The position numbers were made by a program, and so were the translations under genes. Positions 1 to 7,647 of a stretch of 51,840 nt of DNA are shown in pieces. Numbering within the stretch: position 1 is the first letter of the stretch; each line of letters begins with the position of its first letter. The DNA lies in NCBI GenBank assembly GCA_016873115.1, contig VGYB01000011.1, positions 1 to 51,840 on the forward strand. The letters are read 5' to 3'. Below the pieces are notes generated by a model, which worked only from the letters and a program-made list of their open reading frames with translations, made no database searches and was not told where the DNA came from. Source of the stretch: Planctomycetota bacterium. Its GTDB lineage: Bacteria > Planctomycetota > Phycisphaerae > Phycisphaerales > SM1A02.

Positions 1-40
1 CGTCATGGGAAGGAAGAAGTCTATCGCCGGGATGGACGAG

Positions 41-283
41 CCCGCCGCAGCCAAGGGCCTTGCGGACGGCGTCGACGAGGAGTGTGTGCAAAAAAGGGCC
101 CGCCGCAGCCAAGGGCCTTGCGGACGGCGTCGACGAGGAGTGTGTGCAAAAAGGGGCCCGCCGCAGCCAAGGGCCTTGCGGACGGCGTCGACGAGGAGTG
201 TGTGCAAAAAGGGGCCCGCCGCAGCCAAGGGCCTTGCGGACGGCGTCGACGGGGAGTGTGTGCAAAAAAGGGCCCGCCGCAGC
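41..283. repeat. 58-bp tandem repeat, four full copies plus an 11-nt remnant
   Basis: Units begin at 41, 99, 157, 215 and 273, each starting CCCGCCGCAG, so the period is exactly 58 bp. Copies are almost identical: the poly-A stretch varies between five and six A and one copy has GGGG for GAGG. Copies abut with no spacer. Read on the minus strand (the direction of nrdJ transcription), each unit can form a GC-rich hairpin around CCGCA...TGCGG followed by GGGCCC and a run of five or six T, the layout of an intrinsic terminator. Because 58 is not a multiple of 3, open frames through the array change frame in every copy, which argues against a coding role. Confidence 0.93.
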
Positions 284-301
284 TGGTGGGTCTGCGGCGG
301 G
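264..301 (-). terminator. Intrinsic terminator downstream of nrdJ
   Basis: On the minus strand a perfect 10-bp stem (301-292 paired with 282-273, CCCGCCGCAG/CTGCGGCGGG) encloses a 9-nt loop and is followed by GGG-complement and six T (264-269). It is the first terminator met after nrdJ and shares its 3' stem arm and T tract with the 58-bp repeat unit, so the array looks like an expansion of this terminator's tail. Confidence 0.8.
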
Positions 302-572
302 CCGGGAGGAACAGGGCCCTGTGGCCCTGGGTTGTGGCAAGGGCGATGGGGGAGTGCCTCCGAGGACGGCCACACCTGCTCGGGTCGAACCCGCTCAGGG
401 GGTCAGACGCCACCGTTCCGTGCTTGTCTGACCAGTGCTCAGAGGATCCGTTCTTTGCCGACCGCTTGGTCTCCTTGGGGCAACTGCCCCCATCGCTGTC
501 TGCCGGGCGTCGTCGGAGCGAAGCGCCCAGCATGGTTGATGGTGGCCGGAACGACCGGCCACCGGTGTTCGG
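302..572. other. Non-coding spacer between nrdJ and the terminator
   Basis: No convincing gene is present. Structure seen: a perfect inverted repeat GGTCAGAC (401-408) / GTCTGACC (426-433) with a 17-nt loop, and a small CGGGT-CGA-ACCCG hairpin at 381-393. Frames open here on both strands look like GC-driven shadows. The stretch would be the 3' untranslated region of the nrdJ transcript. Confidence 0.5.
541..563 (-). terminator. Hairpin just after the nrdJ stop
   Basis: A perfect 9-bp stem, GGTGGCCGG (541-549) and CCGGCCACC (555-563), with a 5-nt loop lies 9 nt beyond the nrdJ stop codon. No T run follows on the minus strand, so it may stabilise the mRNA 3' end or act in a factor-dependent stop rather than as an intrinsic terminator. 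Confidence 0.5.
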
Positions 573-3500
573 TCAGCTGCAGCCCTGGCTGGCGCCGCAG
601 TTGAAGCATCGATAGCACGTGCCGTTGCGCACCGTGATGGCACCGCACACGCTGCACGGTGGGGCATCACCCATGGCGGACGCCGCCTGCGCGTCGAGTG
701 CGTTGGTCATCACCTTCGAGCTGAGTGAGTTCGTCACGCTCCCAGCGGGTGCGGCGGAGTTCTTGCATGAGGCGGAATCCCCATTGCAGCACTCCGACGA
801 GTCGGACACCCCACGGGTCCCGCTGATCCGATCGCCCAAGTTCAGTTCGCCCGAAGCGGTCTGACTTGGAGCAGCCTGGCTGGTGGAGCGGGAAACGTGC
901 GGTGCGGCACTGCGGTCGGTCCATGAGTCCTCCTTGACATGTTCCCGGGCGACGCTGGCGGCCGCGGCGGGTGCGTGTGATCCGGCTTCCATACCGGTGC
1001 GTTGCGGAGCGTTCAAATCACGATAGCCCTGGATGAACTCCATGCCCATCCAGCGGAAGATGTAGTCCACGAGGCTCTTCGCGATGGGGATGTCGCTGTT
1101 CTGCGTCATGCCCATGGGTTCGAAGCGCTGGTGGGCGAACTTGTTCACAAGGCTCTGCAGCGGCACGCCGTACTGCAGGGCGACGCTGATGGCGGTGCCG
1201 AGCGAGTCCATCAAGCCACCGATGGTCGAGCCCTCCTTGGCCATGGTGATGAAGAGCTCGCCGGGCATGCCGTCCTCGTAGCGGCCCACGACGAGGTACC
1301 CCTCGTGGCCGGCCACATTGAACTTGTGCGTGATGCTCTGGCGCGTGTCGCTGAGGCGACGGCGCGACGGACGCTCGATCACACGCTCGACGATGCGTTC
1401 GACCACGCGCTCGATCACCTGCGGTTGGCCGTCGGCTGCCGGAACCTTGGCTTCGTCGGGCAGGCCATCGAGGTCGGCCTCCTCGGCGTGGTCGGCAGCA
1501 TCGCTCTTCGTGGCCAGCGGCTGGCTCAGCTTGCAGCCATCACGGTAGAGGGCATTGGCCTTCAGGCCAAGTTCCCACGAGAGTCGGTAGGCCTTGCCGA
1601 TCTCCCCGACGCTCGCCTCGTTGGGGAGGTTGATGGTCTTGGAGATCGCGCCCGAGATGAAGGGCTGCGCCGCGGCCATCATGCGGATGTGCCCTTCGGC
1701 CGCGATGAAGCGCTTGCCGATGGTGCCGCACTTGTTGGCGCAGTCGAAGACCGGCAGGTGCGCATCCTTGAGGTGCGGTGCGTCCTCGACGGTGCCCGTA
1801 CCGCAGATGACGCGGTTGAGGGCATCGACCTGGCGACGGTTCAGACCCAGTGCACGCAGGCCGTTGAAGCCCATGTCGGCCTTGGCCCGCTCGGCGTCGA
1901 CGCCAGCCTTGCGCAGGACGCGCTCGGGCATGCTCCAGGCCGTGAAGGCGAAGCTGATCTCGAAGCACGACGGCAGGCCGTTCTCGAGGGTGATGAGTTC
2001 CTCGTTGGTGAAACCGGCCTCGATCAGGAACGAGCGGAACGAGGACTGGCTGGCCGAGATCGCACCGTGCTCATCGGCCATCGGCACATCGAGGCTCAGG
2101 GTGCCCATGACATAGGTGAGGATGTCGTCAGTCTGCGCATTCGTGTAGCCGAGCGAGCGCAGCGCCGGTCGCAACGACTGGTTCGCGATCTTGAAGTAGC
2201 CACCGCCGGCAAGCTTCTTGAACTTGGTGAGCGCGAAGTCCGGCTCGACGCCGGTGGTATCGCAGTCCATGAGCAGGCCGATGGTGCCCGTGGGGGCGAT
2301 CACCGTGACTTGGGCATTCCGGAAGCCGTGCTCCATGCCGAGTTCGAGCGCGTCGTCCCACGCCGAGGACGAGGCCGCGAGCATGGCTTCGGCGTTGGCC
2401 ACGGCGATGCGGCCGCTGCGGAAGAGCGCCTGGTCGATCGGCACCGGTGCGATGCGCAGTTCTTCGTAGGCACCCGAGTCGCGGGCAGCGCCGTATGCGG
2501 CGGCGCGGTGGTTGCGCATCACGCGAAGCATGTGCTCACGATTCTTCTCGTAGCCGGCGAAGGCGCCATGCTCGGCGGCCATGCGCGCGCTGGCGGCATA
2601 GGATCGTCCAGTCATGATCGAGGTGATCGCACCGCAGATCGCCCGACCTTCGTCGCTGTCGTAGGGAATGCCCGCCTGCATGAGCATGGCACCGAGGTTG
2701 GCATAGCCCAGGCCGAGCGTGCGGTATCTCCAGCTGAGCTCGGCGATCTCGCGGCTTGGGAAGCTCGCCATGAGCACACTGATCTCGAGGACCACGGTCC
2801 AGACATCGATCGCGTGCTCAAAGCCCAGGATGTCGAAGGTCCTCGACTCGGCGTCGTAGAACTTCATCAGGTTGACCGACGCGAGATTGCAAGCCGTGTT
2901 GTCGAGGAACATGTACTCGCTGCACGGGTTGCTGGCGTTGATGCGCCCGCCCTCAGGGCAGGTGTGCCATGCATTGATCGTGGTGTCGTACTGCAGGCCA
3001 GGGTCGGCGCAGCGCCACGCGGCGAAGCAGATCTGGTCCCACAGCGTCGACGCCTTCAGCGTCTTGGCGTCCTTGCCATCCATGCGGCGTGTGAGCGACC
3101 AGTCGGCATCGGCATCGACCGCATCGAAGAACGCATCCGACAGGCGGACGGAGTTGTTCGAGTTCTGGCCGCTGACGGTGTAGTAGGACTCTCCGTTGAA
3201 GTCGTAGTCGAGCTTCAGTCCCATGCCCTGGGCCAGGTCCTGCTGGTCCTGGGGCAGATGCTTCATGCCCTCCACGAGCGCGGCGACCTTGAGTTCCTCG
3301 CGAACCTTCCAGTTGACGAACGCCTCGATGTCCGGGTGATCGACATCGAGGCAGACCATCTTGGCCGCCCGGCGCGTGGTGCCGCCGGACTTGATCGCGC
3401 CCGCGGCGCGGTCACCGATCTTGAGGAAGCTCATCAGGCCCGAGCTGCGGCCGCCGCCCGAGAGCGGCTCGTTCTCGCCGCGGAGGCGGCTGAAGTTGGT

Positions 3501-4145
3501 GCCGGTGCCGGAGCCGTACTTGAACAGGCGTGCCTCGCGGACCCACAGGTCCATGATGCCACCTTCGTTGACGAGGTCGTCGCTGACCGACTGGATGAAG
3601 CACGCGTGCGGCTGCGGGTGCGTGTACGCATCCTTGGCCAGCGACAGCGCACCGCTGAGGTGATCGGCGACCCAGTGACCCTGCGCCGGGCTGTTGATGC
3701 CGTAGGCCCAGTTCAGGCCGGTGTTGAACCACTGTGGGCTGTTGGGCGCAGCCATCTGCGTAACCAGCATGAAGCAGAGCTCGTCGTAAAAGGCCTGTGC
3801 GTCCTCATCGGAGTCGAAGTATCCGTGCTCCTTGCCCCAGTGCGCCCAGCAGCCTGCGAGGCGGTGCACCACTTGACGCACGCTCTTCTCCGGGCCGAAG
3901 ACCGGCTCGCCGTCCCGGACGATCGGCACGCCGTCCTGGTCGAACTGCGGGACGCCCGCCTTGCGGAAGTACTTGCTGACCACGATGTCAGTGGCGAGCT
4001 GGCTCCACTCCTTCGGGATCTCCGCATCGTTCATCTCGAAGACGACCGAGCCGTCGGCATTGTGGATCTTGCTGGTACGCGTGGTCCATTCAATGGTGCT
4101 GAACACATCGCGCTTGCCGTCGGTGAATCGTCGATTGATCTTCAT
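573..4145 (-). CDS. nrdJ: Adenosylcobalamin-dependent class II ribonucleotide reductase
   Basis: Makes deoxyribonucleotides using a cobalamin-generated thiyl radical, independent of oxygen. The 1190-residue protein has the class II active site: N406-P-C408-S-E410 (catalytic Asn, radical Cys, Glu) and the redox pair C182 (HACFIQS) and C419 (NTACNLASVNL). PTGTIGLLMDCDTTG follows in the barrel. After the catalytic domain comes an ER/EV-repeat linker (VIERVVERIVERVIERP), a TSCPD-type domain (ITHKFNVAGHEGYLVVG...) and a C-terminal four-cysteine knuckle (CSVCGA...CYRCFNCG) that would re-reduce the active site. A purine-rich AGGTAGGAAG precedes the ATG. It lies 114 nt downstream of dcd on the same strand. 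No cobalamin riboswitch was recognised in that gap. Confidence 0.97.
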   Translation of the reverse strand: MKINRRFTDGKRDVFSTIEWTTRTSKIHNADGSVVFEMNDAEIPKEWSQLATDIVVSKYFRKAGVPQFDQDGVPIVRDGEPVFGPEKSVRQVVHRLAGCWAHWGKEHGYFDSDEDAQAFYDELCFMLVTQMAAPNSPQWFNTGLNWAYGINSPAQGHWVADHLSGALSLAKDAYTHPQPHACFIQSVSDDLVNEGGIMDLWVREARLFKYGSGTGTNFSRLRGENEPLSGGGRSSGLMSFLKIGDRAAGAIKSGGTTRRAAKMVCLDVDHPDIEAFVNWKVREELKVAALVEGMKHLPQDQQDLAQGMGLKLDYDFNGESYYTVSGQNSNNSVRLSDAFFDAVDADADWSLTRRMDGKDAKTLKASTLWDQICFAAWRCADPGLQYDTTINAWHTCPEGGRINASNPCSEYMFLDNTACNLASVNLMKFYDAESRTFDILGFEHAIDVWTVVLEISVLMASFPSREIAELSWRYRTLGLGYANLGAMLMQAGIPYDSDEGRAICGAITSIMTGRSYAASARMAAEHGAFAGYEKNREHMLRVMRNHRAAAYGAARDSGAYEELRIAPVPIDQALFRSGRIAVANAEAMLAASSSAWDDALELGMEHGFRNAQVTVIAPTGTIGLLMDCDTTGVEPDFALTKFKKLAGGGYFKIANQSLRPALRSLGYTNAQTDDILTYVMGTLSLDVPMADEHGAISASQSSFRSFLIEAGFTNEELITLENGLPSCFEISFAFTAWSMPERVLRKAGVDAERAKADMGFNGLRALGLNRRQVDALNRVICGTGTVEDAPHLKDAHLPVFDCANKCGTIGKRFIAAEGHIRMMAAAQPFISGAISKTINLPNEASVGEIGKAYRLSWELGLKANALYRDGCKLSQPLATKSDAADHAEEADLDGLPDEAKVPAADGQPQVIERVVERIVERVIERPSRRRLSDTRQSITHKFNVAGHEGYLVVGRYEDGMPGELFITMAKEGSTIGGLMDSLGTAISVALQYGVPLQSLVNKFAHQRFEPMGMTQNSDIPIAKSLVDYIFRWMGMEFIQGYRDLNAPQRTGMEAGSHAPAAAASVAREHVKEDSWTDRSAAPHVSRSTSQAAPSQTASGELNLGDRISGTRGVSDSSECCNGDSASCKNSAAPAGSVTNSLSSKVMTNALDAQAASAMGDAPPCSVCGAITVRNGTCYRCFNCGASQGCS

Positions 4146-4226
4146 GGCTTCCTACCTTGCGTCCGTGCGTTGCTGGAACTGTGCAATCCGTGCCTTGGTG
4201 CTGATTCGCGAGGCGTGTTGTCCCGG

Positions 4227-4243
4227 GGTCGGCGAGGCCGACC
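4227..4243 (-). other. Hairpin between dcd and nrdJ
   Basis: Perfect 7-bp stem GGTCGGC/GCCGACC with a 3-nt loop, extended by three further C-G pairs across a 2x2 internal loop. No T run follows on the minus strand. It could attenuate or process a dcd-nrdJ transcript. Confidence 0.4.
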
Positions 4244-4259
4244 GGGGGGTACTGGGTTC

Positions 4260-4850
4260 TCAATGGCCGTGGAACGGGAGTCCGTCGACCCTGGGCAGCG
4301 TGAGGCCACCCTGGTCCTGATACTTGCCGCCCTTGTCGGCATACGACACCGCGCAGACCCGGTCTGCCTTGAGGAAGATCATCTGTGCGATGCCCTCGTT
4401 GGCATAGATCTTCGCGGGAAGGGGAGTGGTGTTGGAGATCTCGATGGTGACCTTGCCGCGCCATTCGGGCTCCAGCGGGGTCACATTGACGATGATGCCG
4501 CAGCGGGCATAGGTGCTCTTGCCAACGCAGATGGCCAGGACATCGCGGGGGACATCAAACACCTCGACCGTCTCCGCCAGCGCGAACGAATTGGGCGGGA
4601 TCAGGATGTGATCCTTGCCGGTCTGTGCGGTGTCGATCGTGATGAAGAGATCGTTGGTGAAGTTCTTGGGATCGACGATCGCAACGCCGCCAGAGGTGGC
4701 GTTGGTGAAGACCTTGAACTTGGTGCCGACGCGAACGTCGTAGCCGTAGCTGGATACGCCGTAGGAGACGGTGCCGGGGCGCTTGACGTTCTCGGCGAAC
4801 GGCTCGATGGGAACGCATTCCCGGATCTGGGTGTCACAGAGCACTGCCAT
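4260..4850 (-). CDS. dcd: dCTP deaminase
   Basis: Deaminates dCTP to dUTP, feeding thymidylate synthesis. The 196-residue protein begins MAVLCDTQI and carries the family core [14 protein letters not shown], the nucleotide-binding [21 protein letters not shown] and the catalytic-Glu segment [13 protein letters not shown]. The frame is open about 70 codons further upstream, but homology begins at this ATG (codon at 4850-4848), so the upstream part was excluded. An AGGAGG lies about 13 nt before the ATG, a long spacing. Its position ahead of nrdJ groups two dNTP-supply genes. Confidence 0.93.
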   Translation of the reverse strand: MAVLCDTQIRECVPIEPFAENVKRPGTVSYGVSSYGYDVRVGTKFKVFTNATSGGVAIVDPKNFTNDLFITIDTAQTGKDHILIPPNSFALAETVEVFDVPRDVLAICVGKSTYARCGIIVNVTPLEPEWRGKVTIEISNTTPLPAKIYANEGIAQMIFLKADRVCAVSYADKGGKYQDQGGLTLPRVDGLPFHGH

Positions 4851-5361
4851 GGGTCTTCTCTGTTCCTCCTGCACCACCCGACCATGGGTGGCGGCCGATG
4901 GCATGGCATCGACGCCCATGACTGGAAACACCCAGCCCGTGCAGCCGGCTCCGGCGAGGGAGGCGGCTGGTCTCCATCGTGCGCGCGACCACTGCAGGTC
5001 AGTTCGCCCACGATCCACCAGTCCATCGACGCTTGGTTGGATGCCGGGTTTCCACAACGGTCGGCACCAAGCGCGGACGGTCGGATGCAGCGCGAATGCA
5101 TGGTCCTAGAACAAACAATCGTCGCGGCAACCTTGCCAGCGAGGCGAACCACCACCTCACCGGCAGGAGCGCACAATAGCCCTACATGTTGTGGTTGCAA
5201 GAGTCTGGATCACAAAATGTCGCGGTTTTGGGTCCCGTTTCCTAAGTCAAGAACATGTCGAGACTTGCTGACTTGAGGTGGTTCAGTTCGCCGGCGGCCA
5301 GAGTCGCCGAGCGATGGACCACATTCCGGGAGAGCGCTGCGGGCCCTCCTAAACTCGCTCC
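4851..5361. other. 511-bp divergent intergenic region
   Basis: Separates dcd (minus) from the UvrD-like helicase (plus). No gene is supported. Seen: a 6-bp hairpin CCACCC/GGGTGG (4874-4891) just ahead of the dcd ribosome-binding site, an A/T-richer segment from about 5105 to 5260, a 6-bp inverted pair AAGTCA/TGACTT around 5246-5276, and the helicase promoter at 5350. No known RNA family was recognised. Confidence 0.5.
5350..5355 (+). promoter_or_regulatory. -10 box TAAACT, leaderless start of the helicase
   Basis: TAAACT ends six bases before the ATG at 5362, so transcription would begin at or next to the start codon. No purine-rich ribosome-binding site fits between. Confidence 0.5.
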
Positions 5362-7632
5362 ATGGTCACGGAAGGCCCATGGCTTGATGGTCTCACCGAG
5401 GCGCAGCGCGCTGCGGTCGTGCACCCAGCCACCCCGCTCTTGGTCCTTGCAGGACCAGGCTCCGGAAAGACCCGCGTGATCACGCGACGCATTGCGCACC
5501 TCGTGGCCCAGGGTGCAGCGCCATGGTCGATCCTCGCGCTGACCTTCACGAACAAGGCTTCGGGTGAAATGAAGGAGCGTGTGCAGGCGATGCTCGAGGC
5601 AGAGGTCGCGAGCGTGCGTGGCCTGCAGGTCAGCACCTTCCATTCCTTCTGTGCGATGCTGCTCCGTCGTTACGGATCGAGCCCTGCGGCAGCAGCCAGC
5701 GATGGTACGCCGCTTGCGCCGGGGTTCTCGATCTTCGATGCCGATGATGCGCGCGACGCCGCCAAGCGGGCCATTGCGACAGCAGGCTTGGACAGCAAGA
5801 ACTGGCCGGCCGCGATCGTGCTGTCACGCATCAGTGATGCGAAGAACAAGCTGCTCGATGCGGCGGCCTACGCGGCCGAGGCGGGCGACTTCACAAGTCG
5901 TTCGCTGGCCAAGATCTACCGCGCCTATGAAGCCGAGCTCGCCAAGTGCAACGCAGTCGATTTCGACGATCTTCTCCTTCGGGTTGCGCGGCTCGTGCGG
6001 CAGGACACTTCGGTGCGCGAGGAACTCCAGCAGCGCTATCGGCATGTGCTCATCGACGAGTACCAGGACACCAACCATGCGCAGTTCGTGATTGCCGGCG
6101 CGATTGCCCAGGCGCACGGCAGCCTCACGGTGGTGGGCGACCCCGACCAGTCGATCTATGCGTGGCGCGGCGCGGACATCACGAACATCCTGGACTTCGA
6201 GCAGCATTTCCCCGGCGCGGCCGTGATCCCGCTGGGACAGAACTTCCGCTCGACGGGCCACATCGTGGCCGTGGCGGATGGGCTCATCCGCCACAACGCG
6301 CGCCGCAAGCACAAGGACCTCACGACCGAACTCGAGCCGGGGGCGTTGCCGCAGGTCATCCGCGCGCTCGACGAGCGGCACGAGGCGCGTGTGATCGTCG
6401 ACGAGATGGTGCGTCAGCACGAAGCGGGCGTGCCATGGAAGGGCATGGCGGCGCTCTACCGCATGAATGCGCTCAGTCGCGTGATCGAGGATGAGCTGCG
6501 TCGGCGCTCGATTCCCTATGTCGTCGTGCGGGGTACCGCGTTCTACGAGCGCCGCGAGATCAAGGATGCGCTCGCGTACCTGCGCACGCTGGCCAACCCG
6601 AGCGACGAGGTCGCCCTGCGACGCATCATCAATGTCCCCGGGCGCGGGATCGGTGCCGCCACCATCGCCCGTGCCGACGCGCTCGCTGCCGCGCATGGCC
6701 TTGGCTTCGAGGCGGCGCTCGCCGCCACGGATGGACTCACTGCGCGTGCACGCAAGGCGATCGACGGTTTCCTCGCCAGCCTGGCGCAGTGGCGAGCGGA
6801 CCTCATGCAAGGCGCGCCGCACGAGGTCGATGATGAGGACCTGCCGCAGATGCTCGGAGGGATGCTGGGCGGATATGTCGCGCGCGTGCTGACCGAGAGC
6901 GGCTTCGAGGCCGCCGCAGGCGAGGGCAGTGCCGATGCCGAGGAAGCGGCGGAACGCCGGGCAAATGTGGCTGAACTCGTGACGGCCGCGTCGGAGTTCC
7001 GCCTGCCGCCGCAGGAACCGGGTGCCCCACGGCCCCAACTCGTCGATGTCCTGCGTGCGTTCCTCGAGCGCGTGGCGCTCGTCACCGACTCCGATGCGTT
7101 CGATCCAGAGGCCGGTGCCGTGACGCTCATGTCCCTGCACGCAGCCAAGGGTCTTGAGTTCCCGTTCGTCGCGGTCCTTGCCTGCGAGGAGGGGATCCTT
7201 CCCCACAGCCGGGTGCAAGCCGACCCGGCCCAGCTCGAGGAGGAACGGCGGCTGCTCTTCGTGGGCATCACGCGCGCCGAGCGCCAGCTCATGCTCTCGA
7301 GCGCTGCCATGCGCACGCTGCGCGGGATCCGCGAGGCCCAGATGGAGAGCCAGTTCATCGAGGAGCTGCCGGGGGATCGATTGGCCAGACGAGACCTTGC
7401 CGGTGGCCCGCGCGGAGCGAGCACCGATCCCGATGCGCCAGCGTGGGAGCCCGACGCCGATGAACGCCAGGGCTGGAAGGCCGGCATGCGCGTGCGTCAC
7501 CGCCAGTTCGGCATGGGCCAGATCGAGTCCGTCCTGCGTCAGGGCAGCGTGACCACGCTGCGGGTGGCCTTCCGCACCGTGGGCGTGAAGAGCCTCGTCG
7601 CGGAGTACGCGCGGCTCGAGATCGTGAACTGA
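5362..7632 (+). CDS. pcrA: UvrD/PcrA-type superfamily 1 DNA helicase
   Basis: 3'-5' DNA helicase for repair and clearing of replication and transcription blocks. All motifs are present in order in 756 residues: Walker A GPGSGKT (31-37), Ia TFTNKASGEM, II DEYQDTNHAQF, III VGDPDQSIYAWRGAD, IV GQNFRSTG, V TLMSLHAAKGLEFP, VI RLLFVGITRAERQL. The C terminus (MRVRHRQFGMGQIESV...) matches the Tudor-like PcrA tail that contacts RNA polymerase, which favours PcrA over UvrD or Rep; the two names cannot be separated firmly here. It converges with the peptidase gene 15 bp downstream. Confidence 0.95.
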   Translation: MVTEGPWLDGLTEAQRAAVVHPATPLLVLAGPGSGKTRVITRRIAHLVAQGAAPWSILALTFTNKASGEMKERVQAMLEAEVASVRGLQVSTFHSFCAMLLRRYGSSPAAAASDGTPLAPGFSIFDADDARDAAKRAIATAGLDSKNWPAAIVLSRISDAKNKLLDAAAYAAEAGDFTSRSLAKIYRAYEAELAKCNAVDFDDLLLRVARLVRQDTSVREELQQRYRHVLIDEYQDTNHAQFVIAGAIAQAHGSLTVVGDPDQSIYAWRGADITNILDFEQHFPGAAVIPLGQNFRSTGHIVAVADGLIRHNARRKHKDLTTELEPGALPQVIRALDERHEARVIVDEMVRQHEAGVPWKGMAALYRMNALSRVIEDELRRRSIPYVVVRGTAFYERREIKDALAYLRTLANPSDEVALRRIINVPGRGIGAATIARADALAAAHGLGFEAALAATDGLTARARKAIDGFLASLAQWRADLMQGAPHEVDDEDLPQMLGGMLGGYVARVLTESGFEAAAGEGSADAEEAAERRANVAELVTAASEFRLPPQEPGAPRPQLVDVLRAFLERVALVTDSDAFDPEAGAVTLMSLHAAKGLEFPFVAVLACEEGILPHSRVQADPAQLEEERRLLFVGITRAERQLMLSSAAMRTLRGIREAQMESQFIEELPGDRLARRDLAGGPRGASTDPDAPAWEPDADERQGWKAGMRVRHRQFGMGQIESVLRQGSVTTLRVAFRTVGVKSLVAEYARLEIVN

Positions 7633-7647
7633 TCCCCCGGGCAGCGC

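Noticed and set aside
41-283. CRISPR array
   Set aside because: Repeats are directly abutting with no unique spacers, and no cas gene is present.
381-393. Possible tRNA T arm on the minus strand
   Set aside because: GGGTTCGACCC forms a simple hairpin here, but no acceptor, D or anticodon arms can be paired around it.
5-615. Overlapping plus- and minus-strand open frames across the repeat array
   Set aside because: The 58-bp unit shifts frame each copy, products are Arg/Gly-rich with no domain, and the array is better explained as terminators.
4146-4259. Cobalamin riboswitch ahead of nrdJ
   Set aside because: The gap is short and no B12-box-like sequence or suitable fold was seen.
1002-5276. 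A 1424-codon open frame antisense to nrdJ and dcd
   Set aside because: It mirrors the codon pattern of strongly supported genes on the other strand; composition is His/Arg/Ala/Val-rich and no domain is recognisable.
5824-7500. A 558-codon frame antisense to the helicase
   Set aside because: Shadow of pcrA; no family features and no start signal.
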